A stretch of DNA of 54,526 nucleotides from Clostridiales bacterium (GTDB lineage: Bacteria; Bacillota; Clostridia; Peptostreptococcales; Anaerovoracaceae), in NCBI GenBank assembly GCA_009776955.1, contig WRMW01000012.1, positions 1-54,526 on the forward strand, written 5' to 3'. The notes below the pieces were generated by a model. It worked only from the letters and a program-made list of their open reading frames with translations. It did not search any database and was not told the origin of the DNA. This document shows positions 47,750 through 54,526 of the stretch, in pieces; positions within the stretch are counted from its first letter, which is position 1; each line of letters begins with the position of its first letter. The position numbers and the translations under genes are program-made.

Positions 47750-50200
47750 TTATTCTTCCTCTTCCCCCTCTTCCTCCTCTTTTGCGGCTTTCGCCATCGC
47801 TATTATCTGCCCTTCTTCTCCTACCCTCATTATCTTGACGCCCTTGGTGGCACGGCTCAATTTTGAAATCTCCGACGCTTCTATCCTTATAAGTATGCCG
47901 TCGGAATTGATAAGCATTATATCATCTTCGTCGCTGACCACGGCGGCCCCGACGAGCTCGCCTGTCTTTTTGAACATGGCTTTGTTGTAGGTGAGGACGC
48001 CCATGCCGCCACGTTTTTGGATATTGTACTCGGAAACCGGAGTTTTTTTGCCGAATCCGTTCTGGGTGACCACAAGAAGCTGCTCGTCCTGCTCGGCGAG
48101 ATCCATCGCAATGACTTCGTCGTTTGCTTCGAGCCGTACGCCCCGCACGCCTGCCGCCACACGACCCATGCTGCGGACGTCGTTTTCGTGGAAGCATATG
48201 CATTTGCCGAGCTTCGTCACAAGGATGACCACATTCGTGCCGCTGCTCTGCTTGATGCCTATCATTTCGTCGCCGTCCTTGAGGCTGATGGCGATAAGCC
48301 CGCCTTTTCGGTTTGTGTCGTACTGGGACAGCGGGGTTTTCTTTATTGTGCCTTTCTTGGTGACGCAGATAAGGTAGCGGTCATCGGGGAACTCACGGAT
48401 GGGCATAAGAGCCGTGATGCGTTCCCTCTGCATAAGGCTGAGGAAGTTTATCGCAGGCGTGCCCCTCGCCGTGCGTTGGGCTTCGGGTATCTCGTACGCC
48501 TTTATCTTGTGGACTTTGCCCGTGTTCGTGAAGAACATCATGTAGTCGTGCGTGGACGTTATGATAAGGTCACGCACGAAGTCGTTGTCCCTTGTGGTGA
48601 GCGCCTTGATTCCCTTGCCGCCACGCCTTTGGAGCTTGTACTCGTCGGCGCTTATCCGCTTGATATAGCCGAGGTGCGTGAGGGTGATGGCCACGTTGCT
48701 TTCCTCTATAAGATCCTCTTCCTCTATGTCCTCGGCGGCGGGGGCTATGACTGTCTTTCGCTTGCCGCCGTGCTTTTCGCGAATCTCGGTTATTTCGTCC
48801 TTCACTACGCCCATCAGCTTTTCATCGTCGGCGAGCAGGCTGTTGAAATAAGCTATCATCTTTCTGAGCTCGGCGTACTCTTTCTCGATTTTTTCCTTTT
48901 CGAGGCCTTGAAGGCGGGCGAGCCGCATGTCGAGGATGGCTTGCGCCTGGAGTTCCGACAGCTTGAAGCGTTCCACCAGCTTTTCCTTGGCGTCATCGTA
49001 GCTCTCACGGATGGTCTTTATCACTTCGTCGATGTTTGCGAGCGCTATAAGCAGGCCTTCGAGGATGTGGGCACGAGCTTCGGCTTTCGCCAAATCGAAC
49101 TTCGTCCGCCGCGTGACTATCTCCTTTTGGTGCGCTATATAATGCACAAGCATTTCACGCAGATTCAGCACTTTGGGCTCGCCGTTCACGAGCGCGAGCA
49201 TTATCATTGAATAGCTTGCCTGCAATTGGGTCTGCTTGAAGAACCTGTTCAGCGTGATCTGCGGGTTTGCGTCACGTTTCAGCTCGACAACTATGCGAGT
49301 GCCCTCGAGGCTGGATTCGTCCCTTACCTCTGCGATGCCGTCTATTTTTTTCTCCCGCCAGAGCTCGCCCATTTTTTCGAGCAGGTTGCCTTTGTTTATC
49401 TGGTAGGGGGTGGAGGTGAACACTATCTGCTGCTTGCCCTTTTTCGTTTCCTCTATTTCGTGGGTCGCACGGACCATGACGCTGCCACGGCCGGTCTTGT
49501 AGGCCTCACGGGCGCTTTTCTTGCCGAGGATGATGGCGCCGGTCGGGAAGTCCGGGCCTTTCACTATCTTGCAAAGCTCCTCGACGGTGGTTTCGGGGTT
49601 TTCGATAAGCTTTATCGTGGCGTCTATCACTTCGGTGAGGTTGTGCGGGGGGATGGACGTCGCCATGCCGACCGCTATGCCGTTGCTGCCGTTGACCAAG
49701 AGGTTCGGGAATCGCGCGGGCAGGACGGAGGGCTCTTTTTCCTCGCCGTCGAAGTTTGGCGTGAAGTCCACTGTGTCTTTGTCGATGTCCCGCAGCATCT
49801 GGAGCGCGAGCGGGCTCATGCGGGCTTCTGTGTAACGCATGGCCGCAGCTGCGTCGCCGTCCATGTTGCCGAAGTTGCCGTGGCCGTCTACGAGTGGGTA
49901 ACGCGTGGAGAAGTCCTGCGCCATGCGTACCATGGCGTCGTAGATGGAGCTGTCGCCATGGGGGTGGTACTTACCCATGACGTCACCGACGATACGGGCG
50001 GATTTTTTGTGTGGCTTGTCGGGGGTGACGCCAAGCTCCTCCATGCCGTAGAGTATGCGGCGGTGTACGGGCTTGAGGCCGTCACGGACATCGGGCAGGG
50101 CGCGTGCCACGATGACGCTCATCGAATAGTCGAGGAACGAGTCCCTCATTTCATCGTGGATCTCTGTCTGTATCAATTTCAATTCATCTATTTGTTCCAT
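47750..50200 (-). CDS. gyrA: DNA gyrase subunit A
   Basis: Breakage-reunion subunit of gyrase, 816 residues. It has [40 protein letters not shown] in the quinolone-binding region, and the catalytic tyrosine in [10 protein letters not shown]. Six blades of a beta-pinwheel lie in the C-terminal third, with the GyrA box QRRGGKGI. The quinolone-region serine (HGDS-S) and following aspartate are the susceptible-type residues. It ends in an acidic tail [10 protein letters not shown]. It lies 19 bases after gyrB. Confidence 0.97.
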   Translation of the reverse strand: MEQIDELKLIQTEIHDEMRDSFLDYSMSVIVARALPDVRDGLKPVHRRILYGMEELGVTPDKPHKKSARIVGDVMGKYHPHGDSSIYDAMVRMAQDFSTRYPLVDGHGNFGNMDGDAAAAMRYTEARMSPLALQMLRDIDKDTVDFTPNFDGEEKEPSVLPARFPNLLVNGSNGIAVGMATSIPPHNLTEVIDATIKLIENPETTVEELCKIVKGPDFPTGAIILGKKSAREAYKTGRGSVMVRATHEIEETKKGKQQIVFTSTPYQINKGNLLEKMGELWREKKIDGIAEVRDESSLEGTRIVVELKRDANPQITLNRFFKQTQLQASYSMIMLALVNGEPKVLNLREMLVHYIAHQKEIVTRRTKFDLAKAEARAHILEGLLIALANIDEVIKTIRESYDDAKEKLVERFKLSELQAQAILDMRLARLQGLEKEKIEKEYAELRKMIAYFNSLLADDEKLMGVVKDEITEIREKHGGKRKTVIAPAAEDIEEEDLIEESNVAITLTHLGYIKRISADEYKLQRRGGKGIKALTTRDNDFVRDLIITSTHDYMMFFTNTGKVHKIKAYEIPEAQRTARGTPAINFLSLMQRERITALMPIREFPDDRYLICVTKKGTIKKTPLSQYDTNRKGGLIAISLKDGDEMIGIKQSSGTNVVILVTKLGKCICFHENDVRSMGRVAAGVRGVRLEANDEVIAMDLAEQDEQLLVVTQNGFGKKTPVSEYNIQKRGGMGVLTYNKAMFKKTGELVGAAVVSDEDDIMLINSDGILIRIEASEISKLSRATKGVKIMRVGEEGQIIAMAKAAKEEEEGEEEE

Positions 50201-50219
50201 GTTTGTTGTTCACCGTTCC

Positions 50220-52166
50220 TTATATATCCAAATTCTTCACGTATTTTGCGTTTTCCTCTATAAAGCGGCGGCGCGGTTCCACCTTGTCGCCCATTAGCGT
50301 CACAAAGGTCTCGTCCGCAAGCACGTAGTCATCCATCGTCACCTGTATGAGCGTGCGGGTCGCAAAGTCCATCGTGGTCTCCCAAAGCTGCGCCGCATCC
50401 ATCTCGCCGAGGCCTTTGTAGCGTTGAATGTCGTACTTTGCATTCGGCGAGGCTTCGCCAAGGCGGCGCATCAGCTTGTCCTGCTCCTTTTCGGAATAGG
50501 TGTAATGCACGTCCTTGCCGCGCTTGACCTGATAAAGGGGCGGCTGCGCGATGTAGACGTTGCCGTTCTGGATAAGCTGCGTCATATGGCGGAAGAAGAA
50601 CGTGAGCAGCAGGGTGCGTATATGCGCCCCGTCCACGTCTGCGTCCGTCATAACGATGATTTTGTGGTAGCGGAGCTTTTCGAGGTCGAAGTTGTCGTCT
50701 ATGCCGCAGCCGAATGCGGTAATCATGTTCTTTATCTCGTCGGAGGACAGCACTTTGTCGATGTTTGCCCGCTCGACGTTGAGTATCTTGCCGCGGAGGG
50801 GGAGGATGGCCTGTCTGCGGCGGTCGCGCCCTAGCTTGGCGCTCCCGCCCGCCGAGTCTCCCTCGACCAGGAATATCTCGGAAAGCTCGGGGTCTTTTTC
50901 GGAGCAGTCCGCAAGCTTGCCGGGCAGCGAGCCGCCGTCCATAAGGCTTTTGCGCTCGGCTTCGCGGACTTTCTGTGTTTTGAGCCTTATTTTGTAAGTT
51001 CCGTATATTTTTTCCATTATGGTCTTTGCCTGCGAGGGGTTTTCCTCAAGGAAGGCCATAAGGCGTTCGTTCGTGGTGCTCTCGACGAAGCCGCGGATAT
51101 CGCTGTTGCCGAGCTTGGCCTTGGTCTGGCCCTCGAACTGCGGCTTTACTAGCTTTACGGAAATTATGGCTGTCATGCCCTCGCGGACATCCTCGCCCGT
51201 GAAGCTGTCGTCTTTTTCCTTGAGCACGCCTGTCCTGCGGGCATAATCGTTGAACACGCGCGTGAGCGACGAGCGGAAGCCTGCGAGGTGCATGCCGCCC
51301 TCTATGGTGTTTATGTTGTTTGCGTACGTGAAAATGGTTTCGTTGAACCTCTTGGTGTACTGGATGGCGATCTCGAGCTCGGCGTCGCCGCCGCCCTCCT
51401 CGGACTGGCGGGAGGCCTCAAAGTAGATGATATCTGCGTGGATGGGCTCCTTGTTTGCGTTCTGGTGCTTGATGAACTCACGGATGCCGCCCTCGTAGAA
51501 AAAAGATTCCTTGCGTTTCTTGCCGTCACGCTCGTCAACGATGTTTATGCGAACGCCCTTGTTGAGAAACGCCATTTCGCGGAACCTGTGCTCGAGCGTC
51601 CCGAAGTCGTATTCTATCTCGTCAAAAATCTCAGGGTCGGGACGGAACATGGTTTTCGAACCCGTCTTTTTGGACTCGCCCACGACTTCGAGGCCTGAAG
51701 TCGGCTCGCCACGCGAATACGTCTGCCTGTAGAGCTTGCCGTCGCGCTTTATCTCCACTTCCATATACTCGGAGAGCGCGTTGACCACAGAGGCGCCGAC
51801 GCCGTGCAGGCCGCCTGAGACTTTGTAGCCGCCGTCGCCGCCGAACTTGCCGCCTGCGTGCAAAACGGTATGTATGACCTCGACGGCCGGTATGCCCAGC
51901 TTCGGGTGGATATCGACGGGCATGCCCCTGCCATCGTCCTCTACCATGATGGAGTTGTCCGCCTGTATCTTTATGTCAATGTTCTTGCAATATCCAGCAA
52001 GCGCCTCGTCGACGCTGTTGTCCACTACTTCGTATACCAAGTGGTGCAGGCCCCTTGCGCCTGTGCTCCCGATGTACATGCCCGGTCTGGTCCGGACGGG
52101 CTCAAGGCCCTCTAACACTGTTATTTGTTCTGCATCGTATCTCTGCTGTTCGACGTCGGCCGCCAT
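50220..52166 (-). CDS. gyrB: DNA gyrase subunit B
   Basis: ATPase subunit of gyrase, 648 residues. It has the GHKL ATP site ([44 protein letters not shown]) and the TOPRIM region ([33 protein letters not shown], then [19 protein letters not shown]). [16 protein letters not shown] is near the C-terminus. GGAGG lies 9 bases upstream of the ATG. It leads an operon running through gyrA, the sigma switch, trpS and the gat genes. Confidence 0.97.
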   Translation of the reverse strand: MAADVEQQRYDAEQITVLEGLEPVRTRPGMYIGSTGARGLHHLVYEVVDNSVDEALAGYCKNIDIKIQADNSIMVEDDGRGMPVDIHPKLGIPAVEVIHTVLHAGGKFGGDGGYKVSGGLHGVGASVVNALSEYMEVEIKRDGKLYRQTYSRGEPTSGLEVVGESKKTGSKTMFRPDPEIFDEIEYDFGTLEHRFREMAFLNKGVRINIVDERDGKKRKESFFYEGGIREFIKHQNANKEPIHADIIYFEASRQSEEGGGDAELEIAIQYTKRFNETIFTYANNINTIEGGMHLAGFRSSLTRVFNDYARRTGVLKEKDDSFTGEDVREGMTAIISVKLVKPQFEGQTKAKLGNSDIRGFVESTTNERLMAFLEENPSQAKTIMEKIYGTYKIRLKTQKVREAERKSLMDGGSLPGKLADCSEKDPELSEIFLVEGDSAGGSAKLGRDRRRQAILPLRGKILNVERANIDKVLSSDEIKNMITAFGCGIDDNFDLEKLRYHKIIVMTDADVDGAHIRTLLLTFFFRHMTQLIQNGNVYIAQPPLYQVKRGKDVHYTYSEKEQDKLMRRLGEASPNAKYDIQRYKGLGEMDAAQLWETTMDFATRTLIQVTMDDYVLADETFVTLMGDKVEPRRRFIEENAKYVKNLDI

Positions 52167-52229
52167 AAAGTTTTTCCTCCGGTTTCTCCAATAATGAACG
52201 GGGTTTTGACCGCAAAAACCCTACATTAG

Positions 52230-52235
52230 ATTATA
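52230..52235 (-). promoter_or_regulatory. extended -10 promoter of the gyrB operon
   Basis: TGCTATAAT on the minus strand (TATAAT at 52230-52235), 63 bases upstream of gyrB. No good -35 is present; the upstream position is the ferritin terminator hairpin. The leader also has GGGTTTT-TGCGGTC-AAAACCC, a possible hairpin. Confidence 0.5.
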
Positions 52236-52239
52236 GCAC

Positions 52240-52267
52240 AAAACGCCCCTTTTTCGGGGGCGTTTTT
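52240..52267 (-). terminator. intrinsic terminator after ferritin
   Basis: AAAACGCCCC and GGGGGCGTTTTT pair around a short T-rich loop, 43 bases after the ferritin stop. It is directly followed by the gyrB -10 box. Confidence 0.8.
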
Positions 52268-52310
52268 CGGCTGTAATATTATCGTAACACAAGTTCTGGC
52301 TTTGCGCTTT

Positions 52311-52859
52311 CTACAGGCCTGCCCCTGCCCCGCCGTTTAGCTTTTTGTCCCCGGGGAATGGGTTTACGAACACCCTGGCGCCAAGCTCGGTGTCGAGGTT
52401 CAGCAGTTTGCCTTTGTCCTCCCCTATCAATTCCACTCTGCTGACGATGTCGCCGGCATCGGATTCTTCTTCGACCTGCTCGTTCACGTACCACATGATG
52501 AATTGGTAGCCGGCGTGGTCGTTTTCCTGCATGGCAAGGGTCGCTATGGCGTTTATCCGCGCGGTGACTATCTCTTCATGGGCAAGTACCCTCTTGAAGA
52601 TGTCGTCGATGCCTGAGAAGTCTGTGTCGGGCGCGTCTATGGCGGCAAGGGCGGGGATGGCGCCACGGTCCAGGATGTATTGGTACATGTGGATGGAGTG
52701 CGCCATTTCCTCCTGCGACTGCACGTACAGCCAGTTTGCGATGCCGTTCAGCCCTGCGTCCTCCGCATAGGCCGACATCGAAAGATACAGATACGCGGAA
52801 TAAAGCTCTGCGTTCACCTGCTCGCTCAAGGCTTTTGCCATTTTTTCACTTATCACCAT
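52311..52859 (-). CDS. ftnA: non-haem ferritin
   Basis: Iron-storage ferritin of 182 residues. The four-helix bundle has the ferroxidase ligands: glutamate in QVNAELYSAYLYLSMSAY, EEMAHSIHMY (E and H), AHEEIVTARI, and YVNEQVEEESDAGDIV. The C-terminal 20 residues (NPFPGDKKLNGGAGAGL) extend beyond the usual end. The start ATG has AAAGGAG 7 bases upstream and a strong promoter further upstream. Confidence 0.94.
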   Translation of the reverse strand: MVISEKMAKALSEQVNAELYSAYLYLSMSAYAEDAGLNGIANWLYVQSQEEMAHSIHMYQYILDRGAIPALAAIDAPDTDFSGIDDIFKRVLAHEEIVTARINAIATLAMQENDHAGYQFIMWYVNEQVEEESDAGDIVSRVELIGEDKGKLLNLDTELGARVFVNPFPGDKKLNGGAGAGL

Positions 52860-52917
52860 TGTGATCTCCTTTCCCCTCTACGTAAATTATGCAAAAATCG
52901 TTTATTTATTATTGAAA

Positions 52918-52946
52918 ATTAAATAACATTATACGGGATATGTCAA
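52918..52946 (-). promoter_or_regulatory. strong sigma-A promoter of ferritin
   Basis: A perfect TTGACA (52941-52946) and TTTAAT (52918-52923) are separated by 17 bases on the minus strand, about 60 bases before the ferritin ATG. An AT-rich leader follows; no clear Fur or PerR box was found. Confidence 0.7.
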
Positions 52947-52955
52947 GGTAGAGGC

Positions 52956-53258
52956 TTATCTGCCACGTGAAGTGAGGGAGAACATCTCGCGTTCGATGGC
53001 ACGGAGCTTTTTGCGGCGGGCTTTGTGGTCGGGCATGTAGCGGGCGACAACGGCGTGAAAGGCGGCGCTATGGTTTTTTTCCGCGATGTGGGCGAGTTCG
53101 TGGACGACTATATAGTCTATGACATCTTCGGGCATAAGCATAAGGCGGTAGGGGAAGCAAAGGCTGTCTTTGAAATTGCAGCTACCCCAGCGTCGCGTGG
53201 CCGAAGTAATCTTTACGCCCGTAGGCCGGACGCCCATAATGGCGGCGAAGTGCTGCAC
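52956..53258 (-). CDS. YgjP-type (DUF45) zinc metallopeptidase, N-terminally truncated
   Basis: The C-terminal catalytic part of a YgjP/DUF45 protein: TSATRRWGSCNFKDSLCFPYRLMLMP, then VVHELAHIAEKNHSAAF, the HExxH-like zinc site (HELAH), and YMPDHKARRKKL. Family members are usually about 230 residues. This open frame gives 100 residues from a GTG at 53258. Family-like sequence (LTEGQIKELRQKAKAYLPARVQ) continues in frame to about 53338, where it meets the codA stop, and no ATG/GTG/TTG start is found there. Either it starts at a non-standard codon, or it is a remnant whose first half was lost when codA came next to it. Confidence 0.6.
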   Translation of the reverse strand: MQHFAAIMGVRPTGVKITSATRRWGSCNFKDSLCFPYRLMLMPEDVIDYIVVHELAHIAEKNHSAAFHAVVARYMPDHKARRKKLRAIEREMFSLTSRGR

Positions 53259-53337
53259 ACGGGCGGGCAGGTAGGCCTTGGCCTTTTGCCTGAGCTCTTT
53301 TATCTGCCCTTCTGTCAGAGAGTTGATGTTTTCTATG

Positions 53338-54498
53338 CTAATGACGGAAATCCACCCATTCCGTGGCGCCGAAGGCTGTCACTTTCCGTTTGGCCGGCGT
53401 TGTTTCGGAAATGACCTTGCCGTTTCTGACCACATAAAGGCACTCCGGCAGCAACCGAATTGTTTCCGCCTCGTCCTTTGCGTCAATTATAACAAAATTT
53501 GCGGGCTTGCCGACCTCTATCCCGTATTTGTCGTCTATGCGGAGGGCGCGGGCGGAGTTCTTGGTCACCATGTCCATCAAGAGGGCCATCTGGGAGTGGC
53601 CGTTGAGGTGGCCTATGTGGGCGAGCAGGTTTGCGGCGGCGCTCATGCTGCCTTTGCCCATGGCGTACCACGGGTCCATGATGGAATCGTGGCCTATGCA
53701 GACGTTGACGCCGGCGGCGGTGAGCTCGTCGGCACGTGTGATGCCACGTTTCCTCGGGTAGCCGTCGAGCCTGTTTTGGAGGACGGCGTTGTCGAACGGG
53801 TTGACTATCATGTTCATTTCGGCTTTTTTCAGGAGCCCTATAAGCTTGAATGCATAATCGTTGTTGTAATTGTGCATGGCTGTGGTGTGGCTTGCTGTGG
53901 CGAGGCCTTGCATGCCGCGGTTTATGCACTCTTTCGCCATGACTTCGGAGAAGCGGCTTTGCGGGTCGCCGGTCTCGTCGCAGTGGACATCTATAAGCAG
54001 GCCGTGCTTTTCCGCAAGGTCAAAGACGTATTCTATCTCACGGACACCGTCCTCCCTGGTGTACTCGATATGGGGGGCGCCGCCTACGACGTCCACGCCG
54101 AGCTCTATGGCTTTTTGTATCTGTAGCGTGCCGTCGGGCGTTGTGAATACGCCGTTTTGCGGAAATGCCGTGATCTGGATATCGACTATGCCGCGCATTT
54201 CTTCGCGTAATTTTGCTAGGGCGCGGACGGTGAGCAGGCTAGGGTCGGTGCAGTCTGCGTGGGTGCGGACGAACAGGACGCCGTTCGCTATGTACCATTT
54301 CATCACTTCACGGGCGTTTTCGAGCAGGATGTCCTCGGTCAGGCCGGCCTGCCATTCGTTCCAGATGTCGATGGCTTCGAGCAGGGTGCCGGACTGGTTT
54401 GGGCGGGTAAGGCAGGCGACGGACAGTACGGCGTCCAGATGGACGTGCGGGTCTATGAATGGGGGGATGAGCAGGTTGCCGCAGGCATCGATGGGGGC
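53338..54498 (-). CDS. codA: cytosine deaminase (CodA family), 5' end missing
   Basis: Amidohydrolase that deaminates cytosine to uracil. The readable 387 codons align with CodA: IPPFIDPHVHLD (metal-binding HxH), RPNQSGTLLEAIDIWNE, KWYIANGVLFVRTHAD, LLIDVHCDETGDPQSRF (H and catalytic E), ATASHTTAMHNYN and NVCIGHDSIMDPWYAMG. About 45 N-terminal residues are missing because the frame runs into the G-rich contig end at about 54499. Related substrates such as isoguanine or creatinine cannot be excluded. Confidence 0.9.
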   Translation of the reverse strand, partial: APIDACGNLLIPPFIDPHVHLDAVLSVACLTRPNQSGTLLEAIDIWNEWQAGLTEDILLENAREVMKWYIANGVLFVRTHADCTDPSLLTVRALAKLREEMRGIVDIQITAFPQNGVFTTPDGTLQIQKAIELGVDVVGGAPHIEYTREDGVREIEYVFDLAEKHGLLIDVHCDETGDPQSRFSEVMAKECINRGMQGLATASHTTAMHNYNNDYAFKLIGLLKKAEMNMIVNPFDNAVLQNRLDGYPRKRGITRADELTAAGVNVCIGHDSIMDPWYAMGKGSMSAAANLLAHIGHLNGHSQMALLMDMVTKNSARALRIDDKYGIEVGKPANFVIIDAKDEAETIRLLPECLYVVRNGKVISETTPAKRKVTAFGATEWVDFRH

Positions 54499-54526
54499 GG
54501 GGGCGGGGGGGGGGGGGGGGGCGCGT
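54499..54526. other. G-homopolymer contig end
   Basis: The final bases are almost pure G and break the codA frame. They mirror the artefact at the left end. Confidence 0.75.

Noticed and set aside
1..54526. tRNA, rRNA, riboswitch or prophage genes
   Set aside because: I looked at the intergenic gaps and saw no cloverleaf, T-box, rRNA or phage structural gene; gaps are mostly under 200 bases. A tRNA or covariance-model scan could still find something I missed.

Overview
The window looks like a chromosomal contig from an uncultured, GC-rich Gram-positive anaerobe, most likely a member of the Clostridia (Bacillota). The signs are a WalR/WalK-type two-component pair, a DivIC-type septation protein, a class B sortase with a sorting-signal substrate, a SipW-type signal peptidase with TasA-like exported proteins, an rsbV-rsbW-sigB module, meso-diaminopimelate dehydrogenase, and GatCAB-based tRNA amidation. 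Both ends run into homopolymer tracts (about 1-83 and 54499-54526) that look like assembly or amplification artefacts. The first gene (aroE) and the last (codA) are therefore cut. Nearly everything is on the minus strand; only a DUF2148 gene, a plsC-like gene and a PAP2 gene are on the plus strand.

Layout, left to right. (1) 85-7392: an aromatic amino-acid operon read right to left, aroF-tyrA-aroB-aroA-aroC-pheA-aroE, with tight overlaps. (2) 7443-14873: a surface-structure operon, TasA-like protein -> large repeat protein -> pilin-like xPxTG protein -> DivIVA-like protein -> SipW signal peptidase -> class B sortase. (3) 14874-15365: non-coding, with an intrinsic terminator and a MITE-like inverted-repeat element. 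(4) 15366-17045: a lone hypE, apparently carrying a repeat-derived insertion, divergent from a DUF2148 gene. (5) 17027-29934: a housekeeping operon, rpsF-ssb-rpsR-gdpP-rplI-dnaB-dnaD/dnaC chimera-walR-walK-divIC-rsmA-ddh-thrC-membrane protein. (6) 29954-37453: one gene for a 2499-residue secreted repeat protein. (7) 37483-40075: a nucleotidyltransferase, divergent from plsC-like and PAP2 genes. (8) 40062-52166: a long operon gyrB-gyrA-rsbV-rsbW-sigB-trpS-gatC-gatA-gatB::aspS. (9) 52311-54498: ferritin, a truncated YgjP-type metallopeptidase and cytosine deaminase.

The most interesting items are: a single open frame fusing complete GatB to complete aspartyl-tRNA synthetase, joined by a linker made of short palindromic DNA repeats; the SipW/sortase B/DivIVA surface operon, whose two exported substrates share a QHKSNE motif just after the signal anchor; a DnaD protein that ends in the helicase-binding domain of DnaC/DnaI but has no ATPase; and several families of small palindromic repeats that have entered coding sequences in frame (hypE, thrC, aroA, sipW, the xPxTG protein and the giant protein). 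All identities come from reading the translations; no database search was run.
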